This document shows, piece after piece, positions 11,801-22,879 of a DNA stretch of 64,000 bases. Position 1 is the first letter of the stretch. Each line of letters begins with the position of its first letter. The notes under the pieces were generated by a model, which searched no databases, had not been told where the DNA came from, and was given only the letters and a program-made list of their open reading frames with translations. The translations under genes were made by a program, and so were the position numbers. Source of the DNA: Carya illinoinensis. Its lineage: Eukaryota; Streptophyta; Magnoliopsida; Fagales; Juglandaceae. The DNA is taken from NCBI RefSeq assembly GCF_018687715.1, contig NC_056757.1:25478501-25542500 (forward strand). Reading direction: 5' to 3'.

Positions 11801-12620
11801 GTCAAAGGAGAAGGTCATCCACATCCTTCAAACAGGTGGTTTATTTTCAGAAGGGTCTCTGAATTCCTATTAGATGATCCATCCCTATACATTAATTTCT
11901 AGGCCAGAAAGAAGCTGCGGCAATTTTAAGCAGCTTCACTGGTAGCAGCATGGCATTTTGGTGGCCTACGTTAGGGATGCGGAGTAAATGTTAACGCTAT
12001 GAATTCAACGGATCTCTGTAGTTTCACTTTACTAGTTCTGTTCGGATTATAAATACTTGTCTTTTTGTAAATAAGAGGGTTGGAGGTTTTGTGGAATGAC
12101 CCCACAAATTCTTCATCCAAAGTGGAATGTACTATGAATAGTATCTCATATCGATCGTGACAATATATATCAACAGAAGAGGACATGAATGCTATAGCAG
12201 AAAATTAAAAAAAAAAAAAACAAGAAGAAGAAAGAACACCACACTAAACTTTAGGACGCTTACCTAGACATTGTTTAGAAAACTTCGGCCCTGTTTCATA
12301 AATTCTTAGACCATACTGATGAATTTGAAATTAAGAATCACAAGAAAGTAGAAATTGTATGTTACTTTGGAATTGTGGCCATGAGCACCAGCGATCTCCA
12401 TGGCTTCACCATCGAAAGAATCAACCCGCTTGGGCCTCTTCAACAGCCTCCTCCTCAAAGATCCATACCCTTGTCTGCCCTCAATTTCATCAAGCACAGG
12501 ATACGAAGGTAACTCCGCATCCAGCTCAGTACCATCAACCCACCTGGAGTCACTACCACCAGTACTAGCACTACTACCCACCCTCACACTAATCTCCTCA
12601 ATTCCATCATGTTCGTCCAT
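8807..12620 (-). CDS. KUP12: KUP/HAK/KT potassium transporter, KUP12 type, exons 1-5 only
   Basis: Potassium uptake permease that moves K+ across a membrane, first 348 codons only. Minus-strand exons: 12366-12620 (ATG at 12620), 10870-11098, 10525-10773, 9416-9466 and 8807-9067. Every donor starts GT and every acceptor ends AG, and all junctions join in frame (phases 0,1,1,1). Exon 1 is an acidic cytosolic N-terminus ending in a basic [10 protein letters not shown] block and the [12 protein letters not shown] motif typical of the KUP12 branch. Exon 2 carries the family signature [14 protein letters not shown] in helix 1; exon 3 has [14 protein letters not shown] and [12 protein letters not shown]; exon 5 has [19 protein letters not shown] and [14 protein letters not shown]. 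About 500 C-terminal residues (usual length about 830-860) are absent. No stop or frameshift is seen, so it is either the 5' part of a live gene whose next intron is filled by LINEs, or a truncated copy. Confidence 0.9.
9570..9810 (-). mobile_element. LINE 3'-end fragment in KUP intron 3, reverse orientation
   Basis: On the minus strand this holds a decayed coding tail followed by a LINE 3' end: 'catgtactcggg' near 9635, 'ttgataagtaata' near 9610 and an A-rich end near 9577. It lies inside intron 3 (9467-10524). No clear target duplication was found. Confidence 0.55.
10108..10204 (+). mobile_element. 97-bp 5'-truncated LINE tail with 14-bp target duplication
   Basis: This short insert contains only the LINE 3' tail ('cttgtattctccctgtttac', then 'gaataaaattt'). 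It is flanked on both sides by the identical 14-mer 'ataaacaagaacca' at 10094-10107 and 10205-10218. That is the signature of target-primed insertion of a severely 5'-truncated LINE, on the strand opposite to the KUP gene in its intron 3. Confidence 0.88.
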
Positions 12621-14589
12621 GTTTCTACAAAACCCACCCCCAAAAACTTCAGCTTTCGCTAAAAAATGAACCACTCTTGGCTTCAAGCGCTTTCTCTTCA
12701 GTTGCTAGCAGTTCTCACTCCTCATAACTAGGAAACAGTGAACAAAATTCTGCTGTTTGCTGCAATCCCTGAGTGGTTATTACATGAAAATTGAAATGCG
12801 TAACTAAAATTGTTTGCTGGCTCGATTGTTGACTAGCCGTTTAGTCCAACTCTCCCAAAGAACCGAAGTTCTTCTTTACTCGTAATCAGTGCTTGTTTGT
12901 TTCCCGTTTTAAACGAAACAATTACGGTTGTTTGGCCACTCTTAAGAAAATGAAAAATTCTGAATATACAACACATGTGATATTTTATCTTTTTATTTTT
13001 ATTTTCTTTAATAAATATGTAATATAGAAATAATGAGAAGAAGAATTTAATTAATTTAAAAGAAATAAAATAAAAAATATAAATATAAATAAATGTAGTG
13101 TATGATATGTAAAAATAGAGTGTTATAATCATAAATAAATTACACAAAAAGAGTTTTAAAAATTGATATAATTTCATATAATCTATTATATTTGTTTTAT
13201 AATAAAAATAATCTTATAATATGACGAATCATATCAAATTACGTCAGTTTATAAATTTATTTTTGTATAAATTTTTTTTATAGCTAAAATATTTCTTTAG
13301 GTGAAATAATGAATAGAAAGGCTCATTCACCCTTTAAATATGCAACCTTAGCTTAACAACACAGCAATACATTTTCGTTGGCAAAGACAGGCTGATTTCT
13401 TGTTGCTCAATTATTTCGTCCGTTTCGAAGCGAAAATGGAGTTGCCATCAACTACCTTTGGTTTGAACCAAAGCTTGCACTTCTTAATTTATTAAACCAT
13501 TCAAAATCTTTATTAATTCTCCGCTAATTTATAAATTTGTACAAATTTCTATTTACTGTTTCATGGTTTTTATAATAAATACTTCTCAAATATTTAAAAA
13601 TATAATCTAAAAAGTGTTTTTGATTAATAGGAATGTAATGGTATGCTTTTGAATAAAATTTAAGATCGAATCGATATGTACCGGTTTTATATTTTAAAAA
13701 ATTAACTATAAACTGGTTACTCCCTAAAATGCAAATTTGTAAAAAAAAAAAACCTGTTTATATATATATATATATATAGACATACATGCATGCATAGACG
13801 GTTGATAATATTAGATGATGATCATATATAGCAATGTTGATGGGAAGCTTAATTACTACTTCCATATATAATATTTTAGTAATCTTATTTACAACTTTGG
13901 TATATAAATTCAAATATTTTGATATTTAGGATATTTTTCAATTTTAAACTAATTTAAAGTGATAAAAAAAAGTATTGACATGATTTATTAATTTCAGTTT
14001 AAAGTTTTACAATTTCAGTTTATTTTTAAATTAATTTATATTATTATATATATTATATAAAAATTATATATAATACAAAAATATTATATATAATATTAAA
14101 AAATTGATTTAAAATATATATTATATAAAACCGGTCTGGTCCAGGTCTAGAAAGCCTAGAACCAAAACTTGACCAATTTCGACCAATTTTGCCATTACGG
14201 AAACCGGTTTTGGACCGGACCGATTTGATCGGTTCGGACCGGTCCGGTCTAATTTTCGAGTTTTTTGATTTTTTTTTTACACCCTTAATGATTATATAAC
14301 TAGAGTTAAGTTCCTGATAAAAATAAGCCTTGATATAATTATCATGTATGAATGCATAGCTAAATTAATAAATATTTATATAAATTGGAAATCAGTTTAT
14401 TGAAATTTTTAGCTAAAATCATAAGATATACACAGAATATATATTATTTATTATAAATATAAGGTTTTCAATTTAGCTTTCCTAAACTCCTATATATAGT
14501 TTATCTACCATAATCTTAACATACCACCGACTGCTATACTATTATTAAACACTGGAGTCTTCTCTCATTTTCTCTTTGAGGAGTCACGG
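12621..14589. other. KUP upstream region and AT-rich spacer
   Basis: 12621-12800 should hold the 5' untranslated region and core promoter of the minus-strand KUP gene; no clear TATA box could be assigned. From about 12960 to 14120 the DNA is very AT-rich, with no gene seen. A (TA)n run sits at 13758-13779. From about 14128 to 14275 a block with repeated 'accggaccgg/ggtccggtc' words ends in 'tacaccctta'; a longer relative of this repeat is at 33890-34735. Confidence 0.5.
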
Positions 14590-14604
14590 TGAAGTTTTGA
14601 GTCT

Positions 14605-16130
14605 ACGACTTAGAGCTTTTATGGGTTGTTGCGGATGCTGTGATGAACGTGAAGATGGTGGATGATATCCAAAACAAGTGGAGTAGATTAAGATTAATAG
14701 AGGAGGAAAATAATATTTTGGAGTTGGATAGAGATGGGGTGACTGAAACATAGAAGAAGGGATATAGGAGTTTGGTAGTAAAACTGTTCATGAATCGAAT
14801 AATTGGAAGAGAGGTATTAGCTTTAACATTGGCGAAGATATGGAGAGTTAGCAAACTAGCAACAATGCAAGACTTTGGGTCAAATGTGTTTACTATTACC
14901 TTTGCAATGCATGCTTATAAACAAAAGGTTATGGTTGGAAGACCATGGCTATTTGGCAATAGTTTGTTTGTGTTAAATGTGTTCGAGGGGTTCTCTCAAC
15001 CAAGTAGAATCAATTTTGATCGTGAAGAATTCTGGGTACAACTTCATAATTTATCGTTAGCATATATGAACAAAGACTGTGGAAAGCAGATTGGCAATTC
15101 AATTGGACAGGTGATTGATGTTGATACTCTAGAGGACGGAATTGGATGGGGCAAGTTTCTCAGACTCAAAATTGAATTGAAGATACTTCAGGCACTATCT
15201 AGAGGGAGGATGATCCGTGTTAATGGAGATAAAGTGTGAATTCCTATAAGATATGAAAAGCTACCCAAAGTGTGCTTTGCATGTGGTTATTTGGTGCATG
15301 GAACAAGGGGTTGTTTGGTAATGAGTAAAGCTTCAAATCCTCCTGCAGAACAAGTTCAGCAATATGGGTCGTGGCTCAAAGCTAAACCAATGTACTTGAG
15401 AATAGGCCAAACCAGAGGGGATGCATACAAGGAGAGAATGAACGGGAGTGAGAATAAAGACCTTTTTGATGTGGGAAAAGCTGGGATAGATATTCATGGA
15501 GAAATTGAGAGGTTGAGGAAGAACACAATGGAGAGTGCTGAGTTGGGGACAGAGATAGGGGGCAGGGTTGGCGAAAATCCAGGAACCAAATCCAATTCAA
15601 ATTTGGATGAGGATTATGATGCAGATTTTGAAGTGGAAGTTGGTGGAAAATAGAAGGAAGGAACCATTGAGAAAATATTGACTGAAGAAAAAGGGCCTAT
15701 TTATTTTGAAAATACAAAGGAGATAGTTGGCAATGAGTTGGGTCTGGGCCTGGGCCTCGGTATGGGCCTAGATTTTGAGAGTATTATGAAAGAGCAAGCA
15801 GATGAGGAAAGGAGTTACGGGTTGGACAATCATTCTAGTCCAATCCATATAGAGGCAATGGGTGAAGGGAATGCTGTTATAAAGCATAGCATTAGAGGAA
15901 GCGTGGTTCATAAGACTAAAGGAAGGTGGAAGAAACATGCAAGGGATAGAGGTAAAATTCTTGAAACTATAATGTTGTATCATTGTAAGAAGAGGGGACT
16001 GATTGATAAAGATGGGGGATATGAGAGTGAGAATGGTAGGAAGAGAATGAGAGGTGATGAGCATGGGGACAATAATGATCTTGAAGTTAGATTGGCAATG
16101 GCTACTAGGCAGCACCGCCAAGATCCATGA
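14605..16130 (+). pseudogene. LINE ORF1: DUF4283 plus CCHC zinc knuckle, broken
   Basis: Residues coded at 14772-15239 match the DUF4283 pattern of plant LINE and related proteins ('VGRPWLFGNSLFVLNVF', 'FWVQLHNLSLAYMNKDCGKQIG'). Immediately after, at about 15270-15315, is a zinc knuckle with C-x2-C-x4-H-x4-C spacing (CFACGYLVHGTRGC). The tail to 16130 is charged and of low complexity. In-frame stops near 14752, 15237 and 15651 break it. A nucleocapsid-like RNA-binding role is inferred. Confidence 0.8.
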
Positions 16131-19100
16131 CCTTCATTGTATGGTGAAGGATAAGAGATCTGACTTAGTTTTCTTAATGGAAACTAAGACAAATGCCCAT
16201 AGCTAGGAGTTTTTGCAAAGAAAGATCAAGCTTGAGGGGTGTCTTGTGGTGGATCCAATAGGTAGAAGTGGTGGATTAGTATTGTTGCGGAAACTCGAAA
16301 TAGGAGTAATAATTTAGTCTTATTCCATATTCCACATAAATGCTAGAATTATAAATGAAGAAGGAACATGAGAATGACAGTTTACAAAATTTTATGGCCA
16401 CCCATAAATAAGTAAAAGGAAAGTTACATGGGATATACTTGTGTCTTTGAAACCACCAGACAATCTGCCCTGGTTTGTATGTGGGGATTTCAATGAAGTA
16501 CTCTCACAAGATGAAAAAAAAAAAAAAAAGAGGTAGATTGCATAGTGAAGCTCAAATGAATAAGTTTAGACAAACTTTGGAGAGTGGTGAATTATGGGAT
16601 TTGGGTTGGATTAACTCGAAGTGTACATGGAGCAACATTTATTGTGATGATAAATTTAGTACAGAAAGATTGAGTAAGGGGTAGCTAACAGAGGCTGAAT
16701 AGACTACTTCAAATCTGTTAGGGTAGAGTCTCTGGTAGCAAGCTGTTCTGATCACACACCCTTGCTGTTTATATTTTGGTAGAAGTGCCTAAATAAGAGT
16801 GAATATAGCATGTCATTCAGATATAAAGTAGCCTGGGATTCTGAAGAAGAATACAAGAAAATTGTAAATGTGGTGTGGAGGCAAGAGAATGGAGAAGGTG
16901 TGTCTCTATAGGAGGTGCAAGAAACGCTAAAGAAAAGTAGAACTTCTCTAGCAAGGTGGAGTAGGCTCTCTAATTTTGATTCAGGGAAACTTATATAAGA
17001 AAAATCGAAGTTATTGAAGTAGATGCAAGATGATGAAGGGCAGTATAAAGTGGAGGAAATTATGAAGGTACAAAGAGAGTTGGGCTTTATTAGACAAAGA
17101 AGACTTGAAATGGAGGCAAAGGGCAAAAAGGCACTTGTATTAACAAGGTGATAGGAACACTTCCAGTAGCACTGGAGCTTAGTGGGTTCTAAAGTGTGCA
17201 AGACGGTTCTAGAGTTCCTTAATGGTGGAGGTGTGCCTAATTGGCTGAATCATACTAATATTATTCTTGTTCCTAAGATTAGTGTTCCATTGTCTGTAAA
17301 TGACTATAGGCCGATCTCTTTATGTAATGCCATGTATAAGCTCATTACTAAGTCTTTAGCTAATAGCTAAAGCAGTGAAAGTACATCTATACTGTTCAGC
17401 TTTAATACCAGTGGCATACTGCAAAAAGAAATCTTAGAAGAAGTTAGGTTGTTATTTGTGGGGACTATAGCAAGTATCTCGCTCTGCCAACTATGGTAGG
17501 AAAATCGAAGTACCAGACTTTTAAAGGAATTAAAGATAGGATGTGGAAGAAAATCAATAGGTGGAAGAATATATTTTTATCCACAGCTGGGAATGAGGTT
17601 CTTGTAAAAGTTGTGCTACAATAAATTCCTACCTATATGATGGATGTATTTTTACTGCCAAAAAGACTATGTTTTGAGATAAATTTTATGTTATCAAAGC
17701 TTTGGTGGAGTAGCAAGAAGGGAAGAGGAATTCATTGGAAGAAGTAGAGTAGATTGGGTGAAAACAAAAGAGATGATAGGTTGGGTTTTCATGACATTAA
17801 AGTTTTCAATAGGGCTATGTTAGCAAAGTAAGGATGGATGCTAATGCAACAGTAAATGTTCTGATGTTAGAAGACATTCATAGATAGAATGAGGAGCTGG
17901 TTTTCAATATTTTCAGTAGAGAGGAAGCCATCCAAATATGCAAAATACCATTGAGTAGAAACGGGGATGAAGGCAAGGCCATTTGGGGTTATATAAAAGA
18001 TAGTAATTTTTCAGTTCAAAGTACTTATCATTTAGGAATAAGTAAAGAAAAATGATGTTATAGTGAGTACTCAAATAGACAGTCACAAAAGCAAGTTTGG
18101 GAAGAGATTTGGAAATTGCATATCCCTAACACATCCAAGCAATTTCTGTGGAAAACATTAAACTCTATTTTACCTACAAAGAAAAATCTGTACCAAAAGA
18201 AGATAGTGGAAGATTCTATATGTCCAATCTGCTATAGGGAAGAGGAGAAAATAGAACATGTGCTATGGTCATGCCTAGCAGCAAGTGATGTGTGGGCAGA
18301 GAAGCAAAGTGGTGTACAAAAGTGGATTTGTGGAGGGATTGGGTTTTTCTAGCTATAGGAAAGAATGTATAAATGCTTTCAGAAAACTAAACTAGAAGAA
18401 TTAGCTGTCATCTTCAAAGGATTATGGTCCAGAAGAAATAGAAATGTGTTTGACAATAAATTTGAGTGTCCAAGTAAAGTAATACGGATTGCTTTATCTA
18501 ATCTAAAAGTTTTTCAAGAAACTAATGAGGAAGAAAAGTAACAAAAGGAGATAGGAAGCTTAAGAAGAAGGGATAATAGATGGTAGCCTCTAGTTGAAGC
18601 GTTTACAAAGATTAATTGTGATTCTGGTATTGATAAAGCAAATAATAGGATGGGTCTAGGAATTGTTGCAAGAAATCATAAAGGTGAACTCTTGATTTCA
18701 TTATGTGCCTCAAAGCAATTTATAGGAAGGCCTAAACTTGTTAAAGCTACTGCAACAGGGAGGGAGGGCCATGGAGTTAATTCTAGAACTAAACATCAGA
18801 CATGTAATCTTTAAAGGAGATGCACAAAAGGTGATTAAAGAAATTAAAAAAAAAAAGGCTCCTATAGATGCTTGGATGGGGGTAGATTGTAGATGACATC
18901 AGAAGTGTTTTAACTAAAAGATCCGATTGGGAGTTTGGCTTTATTGTCAAAGAAGGGAACAATGTTTATGATGTACTTCCCATGGAAATAAAAGGATTCT
19001 TGTGATTGGAGCGATTGGGTTTTGCCGTATATTCGTAGGTAGTTTGGTAAGTTTTTTTGTGTTTATGTTTTAGTGGTTTTAATTGGGATGAGTTTTGGTT

Positions 19101-19380
19101 GATTCATTTGTTTATATGGTATTCCTCAGCCATAAGTGAGAGCTTATTTTCAATAAAATTCAGAGGTGCCGCCCTCCTTCAATAAATATATTTATATATA
19201 TATAAAAGGAAAAAAAAAAGAAAAAAAAAAAAGGAAACAGTGTTGCTCATGAGCTTGCTAAGAGAGCTTTGTAGAAAGAGGGAGAAAGCTATTGGATTGA
19301 AGATGGACTCACTTAGACCAATTCTATTGTAAACAAAAAATGATTTGTAATGAACATGTTTTTTTTATGAACAAATGAAA
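16131..19380 (+). pseudogene. LINE ORF2 remnants: endonuclease, partial RT, zf-RVT, RNase H
   Basis: Fragmentary frames only. 16475-16684 keeps an endonuclease 'GDFN' block and 'WDLGWINSKCTWSN'. 17182-17370 keeps the RT start. 17500-17850 keeps thumb/connector motifs. 18116-18352 keeps zf-RVT (CPICYREEEKIEHVLWSC). 18590-18960 reads as RNase H beginning 'INCDSGIDKANNRMGLGIV', and its last block (VAHELAKRAL) is displaced to 19241 by a nested insertion. No part could be translated as one protein. Confidence 0.8.
18967..19232 (+). mobile_element. Nested LINE tail inside the RNase H region
   Basis: A 266-bp insert ending in an impure A run (19206-19232) splits the RNase H frame: the text breaks after 'EGNN' at about 18963 and resumes with the expected 'VAHELAK' at 19241. 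Similar words flank it, 'ggaacaatgtt' ending at 18966 and 'ggaaacagtgtt' at 19233-19244, consistent with an aged target duplication. Confidence 0.65.
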
Positions 19381-19557
19381 AGGAGGAATTGTTGATTAAA
19401 AGAAAACATAATCATAACATAATCAACTAACTAATTACTAATACCAATTTATGAAAATATATAAGACTTTTCTACTAGCGTTTCTTTATTTTAAGAAAAT
19501 AATAAATTAATCAAGCAGTTCATACTCAAGCTTGAACTCATTTCAAAGCAAATAAAT

Positions 19558-19786
19558 TTATACCACTTACTTTGTCCCTTGATGTTTATTGTGGTGCCAT
19601 GTGGCTTATTAAAAAAATTTAAAATACAAACAAAAAATAGTAAAGGAAATTTAGGGTTTTAGTTTTCATATTTTTATATTTTTGGATGTTATTTTGTTTT
19701 GAATATATATTTTTTTTAATTTTTTAATAAGTCACACAGTATCACATTGTGGTGCTATGCCAAGAGATAAAGTGAATGATATAAAT
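19558..19786. mobile_element. Hairpin MITE (about 230 bp)
   Basis: Long inverted arms: the left side contains 'cacttactttgtcccttg' then 'gtggtgccatgtggcttatt'; the right side contains their near reverse complements ('aataagtcacacag', then 'gtggtgctatgccaagag', 'aaagtgaatgatata'). No coding content. Confidence 0.65.
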
Positions 19787-19935
19787 TAGGGATACAGTAG
19801 CATTATTCAATAAATATATTGATAATATTAAATACAAGATAATGATGAGCTTGCTCATATTTACATAAAAATTTAATGAATAGAATTTGAACATCAACTT
19901 GACTACAACCTATTCAAAGAGATGGCGGCAAATGG

Positions 19936-20937
19936 TAGGGGTGTCAAATCGTGTTAACAGGTCGTGTTCGTGTTATGTCAAAGCATGCATATTATACTAT
20001 ATAGTTTAACCCTAATTCGACCCGTTAAGCTTATCGTATCAAAATTTCAAACCCTAACACGATCCATTAACATAACAGGTCGTGTCGTATTGTGTCAACC
20101 CATTTTTACTTATTAAGGAATATTACGAAATAGGTTAACACGACACAATACGACCCGTTTCAAACTGTTTATGTAAATGGGTTGAATAGATCCGAAATTA
20201 ACCTGTTTCACCTGATTAAATTTAGCATAATTTTATATAAATGTTAAAATCACAATATCTATAAAAATTATAAAACTAATTACGAGTCCAAAATTACAAT
20301 TCAAACAAGAAAAATGTCGAAATTGAAATTCTAACAATTTTACTTTTAGGTATAAGGGTATAATTATAATTTTAACTTTTTTAACGTGTCATAATTGGTC
20401 AAAATGAGTTAACCTGTTATTAACCCGTTAAGCAATTGTGTCTTAACGGGTTAACCAGTTTTTACCTGAACCCGTTAAGACTAAACTCTAACTCGCTATT
20501 ATCATGTCATGTTCATGTCGGGTTAACAGGCCGTATAACATATTGCCACCCCTGATTAAATGGGTTGAATAGATCCGAAATTAACCTGTTTCACCTGATT
20601 AAATTTAGCATAATTTTATATAAATGTTAAAATCACAATATCTATAAAAATTATAAAACTAATTACGAGTCCAAAATTACAATTCAAACAAGAAAAATGT
20701 CGAAATTGAAATTCTAACAATTTTACTTTTAGGTATAAGGGTATAATTATAATTTTAACTTTTTTAACGTGTCATAATTGGTCAAAATGAGTTAACCTGT
20801 TATTAACCCGTTAAGCAATTGTGTCTTAACGGGTTAACCAGTTTTTACCTGAACCCGTTAAGACTAAACTCTAACTCGCTATTATCATGTCATGTTCATG
20901 TTGGGTTAACAGGCCGTGTAACATATTGCCACCCCTA
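19936..20937. mobile_element. hAT-like non-autonomous element with internal duplication
   Basis: Terminal inverted repeats start TAGGGGTGTCAA on the left and end with the reverse complement of TAGGGGTGGCAA on the right. The flanks are 'gcaaatgg' (19928-19935) and 'gcaaatag' (20938-20945), 7 of 8 identical, matching the 8-bp target duplication of hAT transposons. The interior is rich in 'gggttaacaggtcgtg' words. It codes for no transposase, and 383 bp of it is repeated in tandem. Confidence 0.78.
20175..20936. repeat. 383-bp near-perfect tandem duplication
   Basis: 20175-20553 is repeated at 20558-20936 with a period of 383 bp. By eye I find only two differences over about 380 bp ('atgtcggg' against 'atgttggg', and 'ccgtataac' against 'ccgtgtaac'). 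The unit covers the right part of the hAT-like element including its right terminal repeat. Confidence 0.9.
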
Positions 20938-21205
20938 GCAAATAGGTTAGTTCCACAAATAAAAATAGTAGAATTGTATAGAAATAGGACTGATTATTTT
21001 TTATATGACCCGTGAGACTTACAAAATAGAAGATCAAAGTTGCCGGAGGCCCGGAACAAAATTTTGAAGATCAAAGTTCTAGCATTAACTCCTTTAAAAG
21101 GAAATGTTTATTGTATAATAATGTCTCATCATCTCATCTCATGACATACTAACTTAGTTACTCAGAGTATCTTTTATTTTAGTTATTTTTGTACATTGAA
21201 TAAGG

Positions 21206-21604
21206 TCTCGTTTGGCCATATAAATGAGATGAGATGAGATGAAATGATAAATACGTGAATAGTAATAATATAATTTGTAAATAGTAGTGAAATAGTTGAA
21301 TTAAGTTTTTATGGAATTTTAGAAAAAGAGAACAAGAAAGTTGAAAAAAAATTATAAAGTTAAAAGAGGGCTAAAACCTATTTTAAGATTTGAAAAAGTT
21401 AAATTTGAGATTTGAAGAAGTTAAATTATTTTTTGTATTTTGTTTGAAAGTTTGGAAAAGTTGTAATGATTAGATAATGACTAGATTAAAAGATTGAAAA
21501 TTTGAAATTGAAAAATGTTTATGTTTAAATGATAGTTGGATATTAAAATAAGATGAGATTGAGTAAGATGGTTTTAAAGGTTTGTGAAACCAAACCAAAC
21601 CCAA
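21206..21604. mobile_element. Tourist-like MITE, old copy
   Basis: Starts 'aaggtctcgtttggcc' followed by 'atgagatgagatgagatg' and ends near 'ccaaaccaaacccaag'. The same start and body recur at 59641-60042, where the ends are better kept, and body fragments recur at 36482-36690 and 45910-46155. Confidence 0.6.
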
Positions 21605-22689
21605 GTCTATGACTGGTTATATATAAATTAATATTTGAAAACTTAAGGTAATTAGCACATCATATTACAATAATTTTGAAGTGCTTGGTTGAGGAGTTAT
21701 GATATATGGTGGCTGTTATGGACGTGTTTTACACCACTCACAAACGATTACTTGCAACTAAAGAGTAAAATGGTTTGGGGGTTCTGGGGAACACCTAAGA
21801 TGCCTAAGTTAGTAATCATAAGGGAAAGTTCCATTTTTAATACCAATGAATCGGATAGCCCGTGAGATTTATGTTATTATGTGATAGTTGGCTTATCTGC
21901 TATTTGAAATTCAAATCCTGGTGTGGAGAGCTTATCTTTACTCAAACGACCAGATAGTTTTCCCTGTCTGAATGACTCTCAGAAAGTTATTCTCTCAGTG
22001 GTCAGGATGGATTGGGCTTTGAGGATGGGCCAAGTTTGGTTTAGTGGCCCAACTTGTAACCAGGCCCACTGGTCAGCCCATTAGGCCTCGTAGTGATATT
22101 GAGCCCCTTCCAATGGCTATTATTATTTAATTATTTGCTGCCAAAATTATCAAGACATAGATTACCTATGGCTATATTCACCTTAGTTCCTATCTCAAGA
22201 TATCGATGACAAGAGAATACTCTATTATTAAGGGTAATTTGGTGGGCGAAGTTTGGAATTGTTTTCATCAAGATATATTAGAATTTTTCAAAATATCCTA
22301 ACTTATAACAAAATCTTTCTAGAAAAACCAGCCCCAATATTTTTTACTACCAATTAACTAAAAATGGTTTAAAAAGCAAGAAATTAAAAAGTACTAAAAA
22401 TCAAATATTCGAGATTTTAAAATAAATAAATATTGAAAAAAATGATTTTGGTTTTTATGCCACCAAATGGAAGATTTATTTAAAATAAATTATTTTATTA
22501 TCTACTTTAACTTTAATGTACACAATTGCTATTTTTAACTCATTCACGACATCAAACTTCTCAATTTTTGAGTGATGTCCATGGCCAAATATTACCTCAA
22601 AAAATACTTTTTTTTTTTTTTTTTTTATATAAGTAAATTACCTTTAACATTAATAAGCTACACAAAATGGATTTATAAATAGATAGTCT

Positions 22690-22879
22690 TAATCAAAACG
22701 TTATGCTGTAGTGGTTTTTGTCTTTACCCTTTTTTGGGCTTATTCTTCTTTGACAAAGCATAAATATTCCGCATTTGTGCTAAATAAATTCTCTATTCAT
22801 GGGTACAATGTTTTTTTCACAAAAAACATGCTTTTTCCCACGAAGCTCCCCTTGGGAGAAAACGATTTTTCTTGTAGTG
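22690..22879. mobile_element. CACTA-type transposon end
   Basis: The plus strand ends 'tttttcttgtagtg' at 22879, the reverse complement of the CACTACAAGAAAA terminal repeat of CACTA (En/Spm-like) transposons. Inside it are self-complementary subterminal words ('cccacgaagctcc', 'cttgggagaaaacg', 'ttttttcacaaaaaac'). The other terminus was not found, so this is a fragment or short derivative. A weak frame across it (22711-22962) has no ATG start and is not a gene. Confidence 0.55.

Larger units (their letters stand above)
14590..19380 (+). mobile_element. Decayed LINE with DUF4283/zinc-knuckle ORF1 and RNase H end
   Basis: A second LINE type, different from that at 1-5671. Order on the plus strand: ORF1-like protein (14605-16130), endonuclease remnants (about 16130-16760), RT N-terminal part (about 16800-17370), C-terminal part after a gap, zf-RVT (about 18080-18350) and a reverse-transcriptase-associated RNase H (about 18590-19310). 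The whole element carries many stops. The catalytic centre of the RT is missing, because the frame jumps from 'YRPISLCNAMYKLITKSLAN' (about 17300-17370) to sequence that normally lies well past the FADD motif. Confidence 0.88.

Noticed and set aside
12621..12686. 22-residue N-terminal extension of KUP
   Set aside because: No ATG upstream of 12620 in this frame; the extension begins at TTG.
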